From an uncultured Lachnospiraceae bacterium (lineage in GTDB: Bacteria > Bacillota > Clostridia > Lachnospirales > Lachnospiraceae), in contig CAJURU010000015.1 of assembly GCA_910588845.1 (NCBI GenBank), positions 13,131-77,130 of the forward strand: DNA of 64,000 bases. The letters run 5' to 3'. Positions 8,426 to 15,978 of this stretch are shown one piece after another. The stretch's first letter is position 1; each line of letters starts with the position of its first letter. The notes below the pieces were generated by a model, which was not told the origin of the DNA, did no database searches, and saw only the letters and a list, made by a program, of their open reading frames with translations. The translations under genes were made by a program, and so were the position numbers.

Positions 8426-9379
8426 TCACCCCTTTCCCGATTGCCTTAAATCCTCCGCTATTTCACATAATTTCCGCAGCCTGTGATTGACCCCGGACTT
8501 CCCCACCGGAGGTTCTAAATATGTACCGAGTTCCTTTAACGCCGCTTCCGGATATTCCAAACGCAGCAGTGCAATCTCCCGCAAATTATCTGACAAACTA
8601 TCCAGACCCCGTACAGACTTAATATAGTTGATGTCCTCTACCTGCTTGACAGCGGCGCTGACAGTCTTATTGATATTTGCCGTCTCACAATTCACCTGAC
8701 GGTTGACGGAGTTGCGCATTTCTTTGAGGATACGCACATTTTCCAAACTCATCAACGCCACATGAGCTTCCATGATGTTAAGCATATCGACAATCTGCGA
8801 ACCCTCTTTCAGATATACAACATGGCTCTTTTTGCGTTGCACAATCTTGGCATCCATATCAAAACTGTTGATAATTTCCTGCAATTGTCCCGCCTTGGGC
8901 TGCCCGCTGCACACGACTTCCAAATGATACGACTTCTCGGGATCGCTCATAGAACCTGCGCTTAGAAATGCTCCGCGGATAAAAGAGCGGCGACAACATG
9001 TATTTTGCAGGAGAAGACGATTTGCAAGGCCCGCAGTACGAATATCCTCCCCTTTTTCATTCTGCCATTTCACCGCCAGCAGTACCTTCCGTATTTCTTC
9101 CGGCGCCGTCAGCGATATTACAAAAATCCTGCTCTTGTGCAGATACACGTTCTGTCTTACCGCGACACTCACATTTGCATGAAAAGTTTTTCTCATTAGA
9201 ATAAAATACTTGCGGGCAAGCGAGAGATTTTCCGTGTAGACACGCAGCGCTTTGCTGCCCTGCATTTCCTCTAATTTTCCCACAAAGCTCAAAATAGCGG
9301 CAATTTCTGCAATCTGGCAATGCCGGCTCTTAGGAAATTGCCGCGATAACTCCTCTTTCACTTCGCCTGAAAACGACAT
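8426..9379 (-). CDS. whiA: DNA-binding protein WhiA
   Basis: WhiA has a LAGLIDADG-like N-terminal domain and a C-terminal helix-turn-helix; in Gram-positive bacteria it influences cell division and chromosome segregation. The 317-residue product starts MSFSGEVKEELSRQ and ends with the conserved region (NINKTVSAAVKQVEDINYIK ... LLRLEYPEAALKELG). The start at 9379 follows GAGGAGGGACC. An in-frame ATG at 9430, also with a GGGAGGAG site, would add 17 residues, so two starts are possible. It lies directly after rapZ, as in other Firmicutes, but without a yvcK gene between them. Confidence 0.93.
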   Translation of the reverse strand: MSFSGEVKEELSRQFPKSRHCQIAEIAAILSFVGKLEEMQGSKALRVYTENLSLARKYFILMRKTFHANVSVAVRQNVYLHKSRIFVISLTAPEEIRKVLLAVKWQNEKGEDIRTAGLANRLLLQNTCCRRSFIRGAFLSAGSMSDPEKSYHLEVVCSGQPKAGQLQEIINSFDMDAKIVQRKKSHVVYLKEGSQIVDMLNIMEAHVALMSLENVRILKEMRNSVNRQVNCETANINKTVSAAVKQVEDINYIKSVRGLDSLSDNLREIALLRLEYPEAALKELGTYLEPPVGKSGVNHRLRKLCEIAEDLRQSGKG

Positions 9380-9384
9380 GTTTT

Positions 9385-9488
9385 GGTCCCTCCTCATGCC
9401 ATACAGTTCTTTGGCTCCGGTACTAGGCATCAGGGCTCCTCCCACTTCGTGGGTCCCTCCTCATGCCAAATCGCTGGGTCCCTCCTTA
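9385..9488 (-). repeat. Repeated Shine-Dalgarno segment between rapZ and whiA
   Basis: A 17-base segment, TGGCATGAGGAGGGACC on the minus strand, occurs twice exactly (9385-9401 and 9452-9468), 67 bp apart. A third AAGGAGGGACC overlaps the rapZ stop codon. Each contains a perfect ribosome binding site; the one nearest whiA serves the MSFSG start. Confidence 0.75.
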
Positions 9489-10361
9489 GGTCAAGCGATG
9501 CACATCTTTCTGGATGTCTCTATGCTCAATTTTAATGCCATAACCTTCTCGGTCAGCAAGACGCTCATAAAGGGCATTTGCCAGTGTCACAGAACGGTGT
9601 TTCCCACCGGTACAACCCACGCCGATTACAAGCTGTGTTTTCCCTTCGACAATATAATTGGGAATTAAAAACTTCACAAGGTCTTCCAACTTATGCAAAA
9701 ACTGTCCCGCTTCGGGAAACTGCATCACATACTCACGAATCTCACGGTCATTTCCAGTCTTGCCGCGCAGCCCTTCCACATAAAAGGGATTGGGGAGGAA
9801 GCGTACGTCAAACACCAGATCGCAGTCCGTAGGTATTCCATACTTGAATCCAAAAGACACTATCGTAATAAAAAGATTCTTATAATCCTGATTGCGCACA
9901 AAAATTTTTTCAAGTTCCGCTTTTAATTCCCTTGTGAGCATGTTGCTCGTATCTATAATATAGCTTGCCTGCTTACGCAAAAATTCCAGACGGCGCCGCT
10001 CTTCTCGTATTCCCTTATCCACGCGCTCGCTACCGGCAAGCGGGTGCGTCCTCCTTGTCTCCTTGTACCTTTTTACCAGAACTTCATCCTGAGAATCGAG
10101 AAAAAGGATGTCGAAACGTTCACCTCTCTGTTTGAGCCTGTCCAGCACATCCTGTAACTCTTCCAAGGTCTGGCCGCTGCGGATATCTACCCCCACAGCA
10201 ACCTTTTGCAATTCCGCATCCTGAAGGTCGGCAAGATCCGCAAATTTTTCAATCAGCGCAATCGGCAGATTGTCTACGCAAAAATATCCTATGTCTTCCA
10301 TCATTTTTAACGCTGTACTCTTCCCTGCTCCAGACATTCCTGTCAATATTATAAACTTCAT
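9486..10361 (-). CDS. rapZ: RNase adapter protein / nucleotide-binding RapZ
   Basis: RapZ (YvcJ) is a P-loop protein. In enterobacteria it binds glucosamine-6-phosphate and steers a small RNA to RNase E; in Firmicutes it is a GTP/ATP-binding protein of less certain role. The N-terminal Walker A GMSGAGKS (residues 8-15) and the C-terminal GVGCTGGKHRSVTLAN signature are intact, and the length of 291 residues is normal. The start at 10361 follows GGGAGGG. It lies 17 bases after murB and upstream of whiA, in the conserved hprK-murB-rapZ-whiA order. Confidence 0.94.
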   Translation of the reverse strand: MKFIILTGMSGAGKSTALKMMEDIGYFCVDNLPIALIEKFADLADLQDAELQKVAVGVDIRSGQTLEELQDVLDRLKQRGERFDILFLDSQDEVLVKRYKETRRTHPLAGSERVDKGIREERRRLEFLRKQASYIIDTSNMLTRELKAELEKIFVRNQDYKNLFITIVSFGFKYGIPTDCDLVFDVRFLPNPFYVEGLRGKTGNDREIREYVMQFPEAGQFLHKLEDLVKFLIPNYIVEGKTQLVIGVGCTGGKHRSVTLANALYERLADREGYGIKIEHRDIQKDVHRLT

Positions 10362-10378
10362 TCGCCGCCCTCCCTTTG

Positions 10379-11287
10379 TCAAAATACTCCTACAAAACGC
10401 ACTTCCGTTTCCAGCCTTACGCCAAATTGCTCCTCCACCTTATCCTGCACATCACAGATCAGCTGGCGGATTTGTGCCGCCGTTGCTTCTCCGCGGTTAA
10501 TAACAAACCCGCAATGCTTTTCTGACACCTGGGCGTCGCCCACCCGGTAGCCCCTAAGACCCGCGTCTTGAATCAGCTTCCCGGCAAAATAGCCCTCCGG
10601 GCGTTTAAATGTGCTGCCGGCGCTCGGGTACTCCAAGGGCTGTTTCCCGCTGCGCTGGCTGCGCAGCTTTGACATCTGCTCCTCAATAGCCGCTGGATCA
10701 CCTTTCTCCAATGCAAACGCCGCCTCAAGCACAATCGCCTGCATTCCCGGAATACTGCTATGTCGGTAGCCAAAATCAAGTTCCTCCAGTGAGAGTTCCT
10801 TTTCCATTCCCTCCGCGGTGAGCACAGTTGCCTTTTTTACAATCTGCTTCATCTCGCCGCCATAGGCGCCTGCGTTCATGACGACAGCTCCACCCACGCT
10901 TCCGGGAATCCCAGAAGCAAACTCCATCCCAGTAAGCGCAGAATCAGCAGCCTTCCTCGCCGCCACAGAAAGCAACGCTCCGGCCTGCGCCCGGACCTCA
11001 CATCCTTCCACAATAACCTGCGCAGAATCTTTTCCCAGCTCGATTACTAAACCAGGTATTCCTTTATCACCCACCAACAGATTGCTTCCATTTCCAATTA
11101 CCATCCAGGGAACTTTATGCGTATGGCACAGGGAAATAATCTCCGCCACCTGCGCCCGGCCAGGGCAGGCATAATACTCTGCCGGCCCGCCCACACGAAA
11201 CGTCGTATGCTTACTCATGTTCTCCTGACGAGAGCACTTACCATTTCCGGTTATCTCCTGTAACTGTCTCCAAAATATTTCACTCAC
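10379..11287 (-). CDS. murB: UDP-N-acetylenolpyruvoylglucosamine reductase
   Basis: Flavoenzyme that reduces UDP-GlcNAc-enolpyruvate to UDP-MurNAc, an early cytoplasmic step of peptidoglycan synthesis. FAD-binding sequences VIGNGSNLLV and ASGIPGSVGGAVVMNAGAYG are present, and the catalytic serine lies in PSAGSTFKRP, the form seen in type II MurB. The start is GTG at 11287. Its ribosome binding site (AAGAGG) is supplied by the first copy of the 60-bp tandem repeat that fills the gap from the aminopeptidase gene. Confidence 0.95.
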   Translation of the reverse strand: MSEIFWRQLQEITGNGKCSRQENMSKHTTFRVGGPAEYYACPGRAQVAEIISLCHTHKVPWMVIGNGSNLLVGDKGIPGLVIELGKDSAQVIVEGCEVRAQAGALLSVAARKAADSALTGMEFASGIPGSVGGAVVMNAGAYGGEMKQIVKKATVLTAEGMEKELSLEELDFGYRHSSIPGMQAIVLEAAFALEKGDPAAIEEQMSKLRSQRSGKQPLEYPSAGSTFKRPEGYFAGKLIQDAGLRGYRVGDAQVSEKHCGFVINRGEATAAQIRQLICDVQDKVEEQFGVRLETEVRFVGVF

Positions 11288-11288
11288 A

Positions 11289-11492
11289 TTATGCCTCTTT
11301 CAAAAACGCAGTGTTCTTCCATCTTGTTTCACAAATATCTGACTTACGCTATACCTCTTTCAAAAACGCAGTGTTCTTCCATCTTGTTTCACAAATATCT
11401 GACTTACGCTATACCTCTTTCAAAAACGCAGTGTTCTTCCATCTTGTTTCATAAATATATGACTTACGTTATGCCTCTTTCAAAAACGCAGT
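11289..11492. repeat. 60-bp tandem repeat, about 3.4 copies
   Basis: The period is exactly 60 bp, with copies starting near 11289, 11349, 11409 and a partial copy near 11469. Copies are nearly identical. The last partial copy is the final coding segment of the aminopeptidase gene (codons for TAFLKEA and the stop), and the first copy supplies the murB Shine-Dalgarno. The array therefore arose by duplication of the gene's 3' end plus spacer. Confidence 0.9.
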
Positions 11493-12863
11493 ATATCCCA
11501 ATTTTGCTTCATAGAGGTCCACTTTGCTGATAATCTCCCACGGCGCATGCATGTTCAGCACAGCCACGCCGCTGTCAATCACCGACATATTATAGTTGGC
11601 AAGAATATAGGCAATCGTGCCGCCGCCCCCCTGATCTACCTTACCGAGTTCAGAAGTCTGAAAGGATACGCCATTGTCGTCCAGAATTCTGCGCAATTCT
11701 GCCATATATTCAGGGTTAGCGTCATTAGAACCACTCTTGCCCCTAGAACCGGTGTACTTGTTAAATACTAATCCATTGCCAAAATACGCGCCATTCTTCT
11801 TCTCTGTCACAGATGCATACAAGGGGTCGTACGCCGCGCTTACGTCCGAGGACAGCACCTTGGAATTCGTCATGGCACGGTTAAACTTGACCTGGCTGTA
11901 GCCGCCCATCGCTTCCATAATTTCTGTTACCACATAGAGGAAAAAACGGGACTGCATACCAGTTGCGCCTACGCTGCCGATTTCCTCTTTGTCCACCAAA
12001 AGGCACACCGTCGTCTTTTCACAAACATCGGCTTCCAGCAGAGCTGCAAAAGAAGGATATGCGCATACTCTGTCGTCATGCCCATAGCCCATAACCATAC
12101 TGCGGTCAAATCCATAATCTCTGGCCTTGCCCGCCGGCACTACCTCAATTTCTGCCGACAGGAAATCCTCTTCTTCTATATCATATTGTTCTTTCAAGAT
12201 ATTCAGTACATTTGTTTTCACTGCATCCTTGGCTTTTTCCTTATCATCCTCATTTTCAGAGGGAATGCTGCCCACCAGGACGTCCAAATTCTCTCCTTCG
12301 ATCACCTTAGCAGCTTTCTTTTCCATCTGCTCTGAGGCGAGGTGGATTAAAAGATCACTGATGCCGAATACCGGATCGTCCTCTTTCTCTCCGATATTAA
12401 CAATTACCTTTGTTCCATCTTTTTTCACTACCACGCCGTGCAGAGCCAACGGAAGCGTCACCCATTGGTACTTCTTCACGCCGCCGTAATAGTGGGTATC
12501 AAAAAGCGCCATTTCTGTGTCTTCATAGAGCGGCACTTGTTTCAAATCAAGCCTTGGGGAATCAATATGCGCCCCCAAAATGTTCATGCCTGCTTCAAGA
12601 GGCCGCCTGCCGATTACAAAAAGCGCCAGCGTCTTATCCATATTCTTAGCATATAATTTATCACCGGCTTTGAGCGCGCGCCCCTCGGCAAGTATTTTCT
12701 CTAAATCCTCGAATCCAGCCTTCTCGGCCTGTGCAATCAGTTCTGTGACGCATTCCCGTTCTGTTTTACAGTCAGAAATAAATTTCTTATACTCCTCCGC
12801 AAAGGCAAAAACGGCTTCGCGCTTTCCCTTCGGGTATTTCTTCCATGCATTTTTTCTTTCCAT
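11469..12863 (-). CDS. M18-family aminopeptidase
   Basis: Cytoplasmic zinc aminopeptidase of the M18 family (aspartyl aminopeptidase type) that trims N-terminal residues from peptides. The metal and active-site segments are visible: GAHIDSPRLDLK, the catalytic DKEEIGSVG, SSDVSAAYDP, and the terminal VLNMHAPWEIISKVD. The length of 464 residues fits the bacterial M18 group. The ATG at 12863 is preceded by AGGAGG. Its last seven codons and stop lie inside the 60-bp tandem repeat; the protein end looks normal. It lies between hprK and murB. Confidence 0.92.
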   Translation of the reverse strand: MERKNAWKKYPKGKREAVFAFAEEYKKFISDCKTERECVTELIAQAEKAGFEDLEKILAEGRALKAGDKLYAKNMDKTLALFVIGRRPLEAGMNILGAHIDSPRLDLKQVPLYEDTEMALFDTHYYGGVKKYQWVTLPLALHGVVVKKDGTKVIVNIGEKEDDPVFGISDLLIHLASEQMEKKAAKVIEGENLDVLVGSIPSENEDDKEKAKDAVKTNVLNILKEQYDIEEEDFLSAEIEVVPAGKARDYGFDRSMVMGYGHDDRVCAYPSFAALLEADVCEKTTVCLLVDKEEIGSVGATGMQSRFFLYVVTEIMEAMGGYSQVKFNRAMTNSKVLSSDVSAAYDPLYASVTEKKNGAYFGNGLVFNKYTGSRGKSGSNDANPEYMAELRRILDDNGVSFQTSELGKVDQGGGGTIAYILANYNMSVIDSGVAVLNMHAPWEIISKVDLYEAKLGYTAFLKEA

Positions 12864-12886
12864 TGCTGTGCAATTCCTCCTGATTT

Positions 12887-13852
12887 TTAATCATTCTCTT
12901 CACTTTCATCATCTTCTTCTGAACCCTTTTGGAGATTCGCCTGCACACGGCGGTACAGCTCCTGCGCTGCGTTATACCCCATTTTTTTCTGCCTGTGGTT
13001 TACTGCCGCAGACTCACAGATTACGGCAAGATTTCGGCCCGGACGAATAGGCAGGGAATGACATACCACCTTGTTCCCCAAAAATTCTGTATACTCCTCA
13101 TCAAGTCCCAGACGGTCATACTCGTTTTCCTTCTTCCAATCCTGAAGTTTAATGACCAGGTCAATGTTCTGTTTTTCTTTCACGCACTCCACGCCAAAAA
13201 GCGTTTTCACATCAATAATTCCAACGCCTCTGAGCTCAATAAAATATCTGGTGACATCGGGCGCCGTTCCCACCAATGTGTGCTCGTTAATCTTGCTGAT
13301 TTCCACCACGTCATCGCTGACAAGACGGTGGCCGCGGCGAATCAGCTCAAGGGCCGCTTCACTCTTACCAATACCGCTCTCGCCCATAATCAAAAGCCCT
13401 TCACCGTATACATCCACCAATACGCCATGGATGGAAATGCAGGGCGCAAGTTCCTCACCCAGATAATAAATCAGTTCAGCCATAAATTCAGACGTCCCGT
13501 AGTCTGTAGATAACACCGGCGTATGATACTCCGTAGCTATGCGCATCAAATCCTCATCCGGCTGTAAATTTCTGCTGAATATTACACAAGGCACGTTGTG
13601 GGCAAAAAATTTCTTATAAATATCAAGCTTCTCTTCCTCTTCAAGCTTCTGCATATAGGTATATTCCACCATGCCGACAATCTCAACCCTGCTTTTCTCA
13701 AAATAATCAAAATACCCCGCCAGCTGCAACGCCGGACGGTTTACCTCTGCCGTAGTTACTTTACGTTTCTTGATGTCTACTTCGGGATTCAAAACCTTCA
13801 AATCCATTTTTTCCACTATCTTACTTACACTTACACCATTTCCATTATACAT
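12887..13852 (-). CDS. hprK: HPr kinase/phosphorylase
   Basis: Bifunctional sensor that phosphorylates HPr on Ser-46 at high glycolytic flux and removes the phosphate otherwise, controlling carbon catabolite repression through CcpA. The Walker A GESGIGKSEAALEL and the following HRLVSDDVVEI segment are intact, as is the C-terminal LPIRPGRNLAVICESAAVN region. The ATG at 13852 is preferred because AAAGGA lies eight bases away; another ATG two codons earlier is too close to it. It begins the hprK-aminopeptidase-murB-rapZ-whiA-kinase run. The region upstream is filled by a large palindromic element, so no standard promoter is obvious. Confidence 0.95.
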   Translation of the reverse strand: MYNGNGVSVSKIVEKMDLKVLNPEVDIKKRKVTTAEVNRPALQLAGYFDYFEKSRVEIVGMVEYTYMQKLEEEEKLDIYKKFFAHNVPCVIFSRNLQPDEDLMRIATEYHTPVLSTDYGTSEFMAELIYYLGEELAPCISIHGVLVDVYGEGLLIMGESGIGKSEAALELIRRGHRLVSDDVVEISKINEHTLVGTAPDVTRYFIELRGVGIIDVKTLFGVECVKEKQNIDLVIKLQDWKKENEYDRLGLDEEYTEFLGNKVVCHSLPIRPGRNLAVICESAAVNHRQKKMGYNAAQELYRRVQANLQKGSEEDDESEEND

Positions 13853-13907
13853 CTGCATCTTCCTTTCTCTGGCTTAGGGGGAAATAATTCACTTCTTACA
13901 GTGGCGC

Positions 13908-14080
13908 TTAATATATTCAGAATCCCATTCACAGACATGCCAGCTACGCTGTCATACGCCTTAAAAGGCTTTTGTCTGTGAATGAGAGGGATTATCACCC
14001 TCATGGAAATAAAAATTCATCCCTTTCCAAATAAATTTGAAAGGCCTGAATATTTATTTCCATGGGATTCTGAATTATTA
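13908..14080. repeat. Multi-branched palindromic element between uvrC and hprK
   Basis: The outer arms TTCAGAATCCCAT (13916-13928) and its complement (14062-14074) are perfect over 13 bp and continue imperfectly outward. Inside are three hairpins: CATTCACAGACA (13926-13937) with 13973-13984; ATGAGAGGG with CCCTCAT (about 13982-14004); and 18-bp arms with one mismatch (14002-14019 and 14047-14064, CATGGAAATAAA type). This predicts a four-way junction in RNA or a cruciform in DNA. Confidence 0.8.
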
Positions 14081-14091
14081 GCTACATCTTA

Positions 14092-15978
14092 TCATACTAC
14101 GTTGCTGCCATCAACAGCCGCGCTATGGAAAAATTCATAAACCGACCGCGCCGACTGTTGATTCATGGCTGGCAGGGCTGCCAGTGTCTCCACATCCGCC
14201 TCACGGATTGCATCCAGCGATTGGAACGCTCTCATCAATGATTTACGCCTGGCCGCGCCAATACCCGGAATATCGTCAAGCACAGAGTGCACCTGTTCTT
14301 TGCTGCGCAGGGACCGGTGATATTCAATGGCGAAACGGTGCGCCTCATCCTGGATACGCGTAATCAGCTTAAATCCTTCACTGTGACGGTCGATGGGAAT
14401 CTCCCTGTTATGGTAGTATAACCCACGCGTCCTGTGATTATCATCTTTTACCATCCCGCACACGGGAATGTGTAACCCCAGTTCATCGAGTACGCGCAGA
14501 GCCACGTTGACTTGTCCCTTGCCTCCATCCATCATAATTAAATCAGGGAAACGCGTGAAACTGCCATAGTCATTCTCCATTTTCTGCTCTTTTAATTCCT
14601 GCTGCTCCCGCATTCCATGGGAAAAACGCCTGGTCAATACCTCATGCATGGAGCCGTAATCATCCGGTCCCGTCACCGTGCGCAGCTTAAATTTACGGTA
14701 ATCGCTGCGCTTCGGCTTCCCTTTTTCGTACACGACCATGGAGCCCACTGACTCAAAACCGCTAATATTGGAAATATCATATGCCTCCACGCGTTTCAAA
14801 TCCTCAAGTCCTATCAGATTGCCAATTTCCTTTAACGCCCCAATTGTCCTTCCTTCCTCGCGTTTGAGTTTTTCTTTATCCTGGGACAACACCATATGGG
14901 CGTTCTGCGCCGCAAGTTCGACTAATTTCTCCTTCGTCCCCTTTTTGGGTACACGAATATAAACCTTCTGCCCACGCTTTTTGCCCAGCCATTCAGCAAT
15001 GATTTCGGCTTCCGCTATCTCCTCCTGAAGCATAACCTCCCGCGGTATAAACGGCGTACCCGCATAAAACTGCTTTAAAAATGTGGCAAGAATCTGCGGC
15101 CTGGTATCTTCACTGCCCACATTCACATGGAAATGATCTCTCCCTATCAGTTTCCCATCCCGGATAAAAAATACCTGCACAACAGCATCTTCTTCATCTG
15201 CCGCCATGGCTATAATATCTTTATCTTCGCCGTCTGAGCTGGTAATCTTTTGCTTCTGGGCAATCTGTTTGACCGCCTTTATCAACTCGCGGTATTCAAT
15301 GGCTTTCTCAAAATTCATGTCTTCGGAAGCCGCCTGCATTTTTTCTTCCAGCTCTTTTAAGATTGGCTGATAATTTCCATTGAGAAATTCCATTACCTTA
15401 TCTATCTGCCTGCGGTATTCCTCGCGGCTGACATTCCCCTGGCAGGGAGCCATACACTGATGGATATGGTAATTCAGGCAAGGACGTTCTTTCCCGATAT
15501 CTCTGGGCAGGACCCGGTTGCATGTCTTGAGAGAATAGAGTTTCCCAATCAAATCAATTGTGTCCTTAACCGCCCCTCCACTGGTATAGGGGCCGAAATA
15601 CCGCGATTTGTCTTTTTTCATCTGACGTGAAAAGAGGACCCTGGGAAAATCCTCTCCCAGCGTCACTCTAATATAGGGATATGATTTATCATCCCGCAGC
15701 ATCGTATTGTATTTCGGCCTGTGCTCCTTAATTAAGTTACACTCCAGAATCAATGCCTCCAGCTCAGAATCCGTGATAATGTATTCAAACCTTGCAATCT
15801 GCCGAACCATCTGCTCCTTTTTCAACCCCTCATTGTGGCTGGGGCGAAAATACTGGCGCACACGGTTCCTGAGACTGATTGCCTTACCAATATAAATAAT
15901 CGCATCCTTCGCATCATGCATGATGTACACTCCCGGTTTTTGCGGGAGTTTTTTCAATTCTTCCTGAATGTCGAACAT
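14092..15978 (-). CDS. uvrC: Excinuclease ABC subunit C
   Basis: Nucleotide excision repair nuclease that makes both cuts around a lesion after UvrA/UvrB loading. Domains in order: GIY-YIG nuclease (PGVYIMHDAKDAIIYIGKAI, residues about 14-95), a cysteine cluster near residues 150-180, a UvrB-binding UVR motif (about 200-235), an RNase H-like nuclease (LIMMDGGKGQVNVALR) and a C-terminal helix-hairpin-helix (DIPGIGAARRKSLM). The length of 628 residues is normal. Its ATG overlaps the ftsH stop by one base (TAATG), implying translational coupling. Confidence 0.97.
   Translation of the reverse strand: MFDIQEELKKLPQKPGVYIMHDAKDAIIYIGKAISLRNRVRQYFRPSHNEGLKKEQMVRQIARFEYIITDSELEALILECNLIKEHRPKYNTMLRDDKSYPYIRVTLGEDFPRVLFSRQMKKDKSRYFGPYTSGGAVKDTIDLIGKLYSLKTCNRVLPRDIGKERPCLNYHIHQCMAPCQGNVSREEYRRQIDKVMEFLNGNYQPILKELEEKMQAASEDMNFEKAIEYRELIKAVKQIAQKQKITSSDGEDKDIIAMAADEEDAVVQVFFIRDGKLIGRDHFHVNVGSEDTRPQILATFLKQFYAGTPFIPREVMLQEEIAEAEIIAEWLGKKRGQKVYIRVPKKGTKEKLVELAAQNAHMVLSQDKEKLKREEGRTIGALKEIGNLIGLEDLKRVEAYDISNISGFESVGSMVVYEKGKPKRSDYRKFKLRTVTGPDDYGSMHEVLTRRFSHGMREQQELKEQKMENDYGSFTRFPDLIMMDGGKGQVNVALRVLDELGLHIPVCGMVKDDNHRTRGLYYHNREIPIDRHSEGFKLITRIQDEAHRFAIEYHRSLRSKEQVHSVLDDIPGIGAARRKSLMRAFQSLDAIREADVETLAALPAMNQQSARSVYEFFHSAAVDGSNVV

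Noticed and set aside
11291..11530. Rightward reading frame with a perfect 20-residue repeat (MPLSKTQCSSILFHKY type)
   Set aside because: It is the reverse strand of the 60-bp tandem repeat; 60 is a multiple of three, so the frame stays open by chance. No ribosome binding site, and it runs antisense into the aminopeptidase gene.
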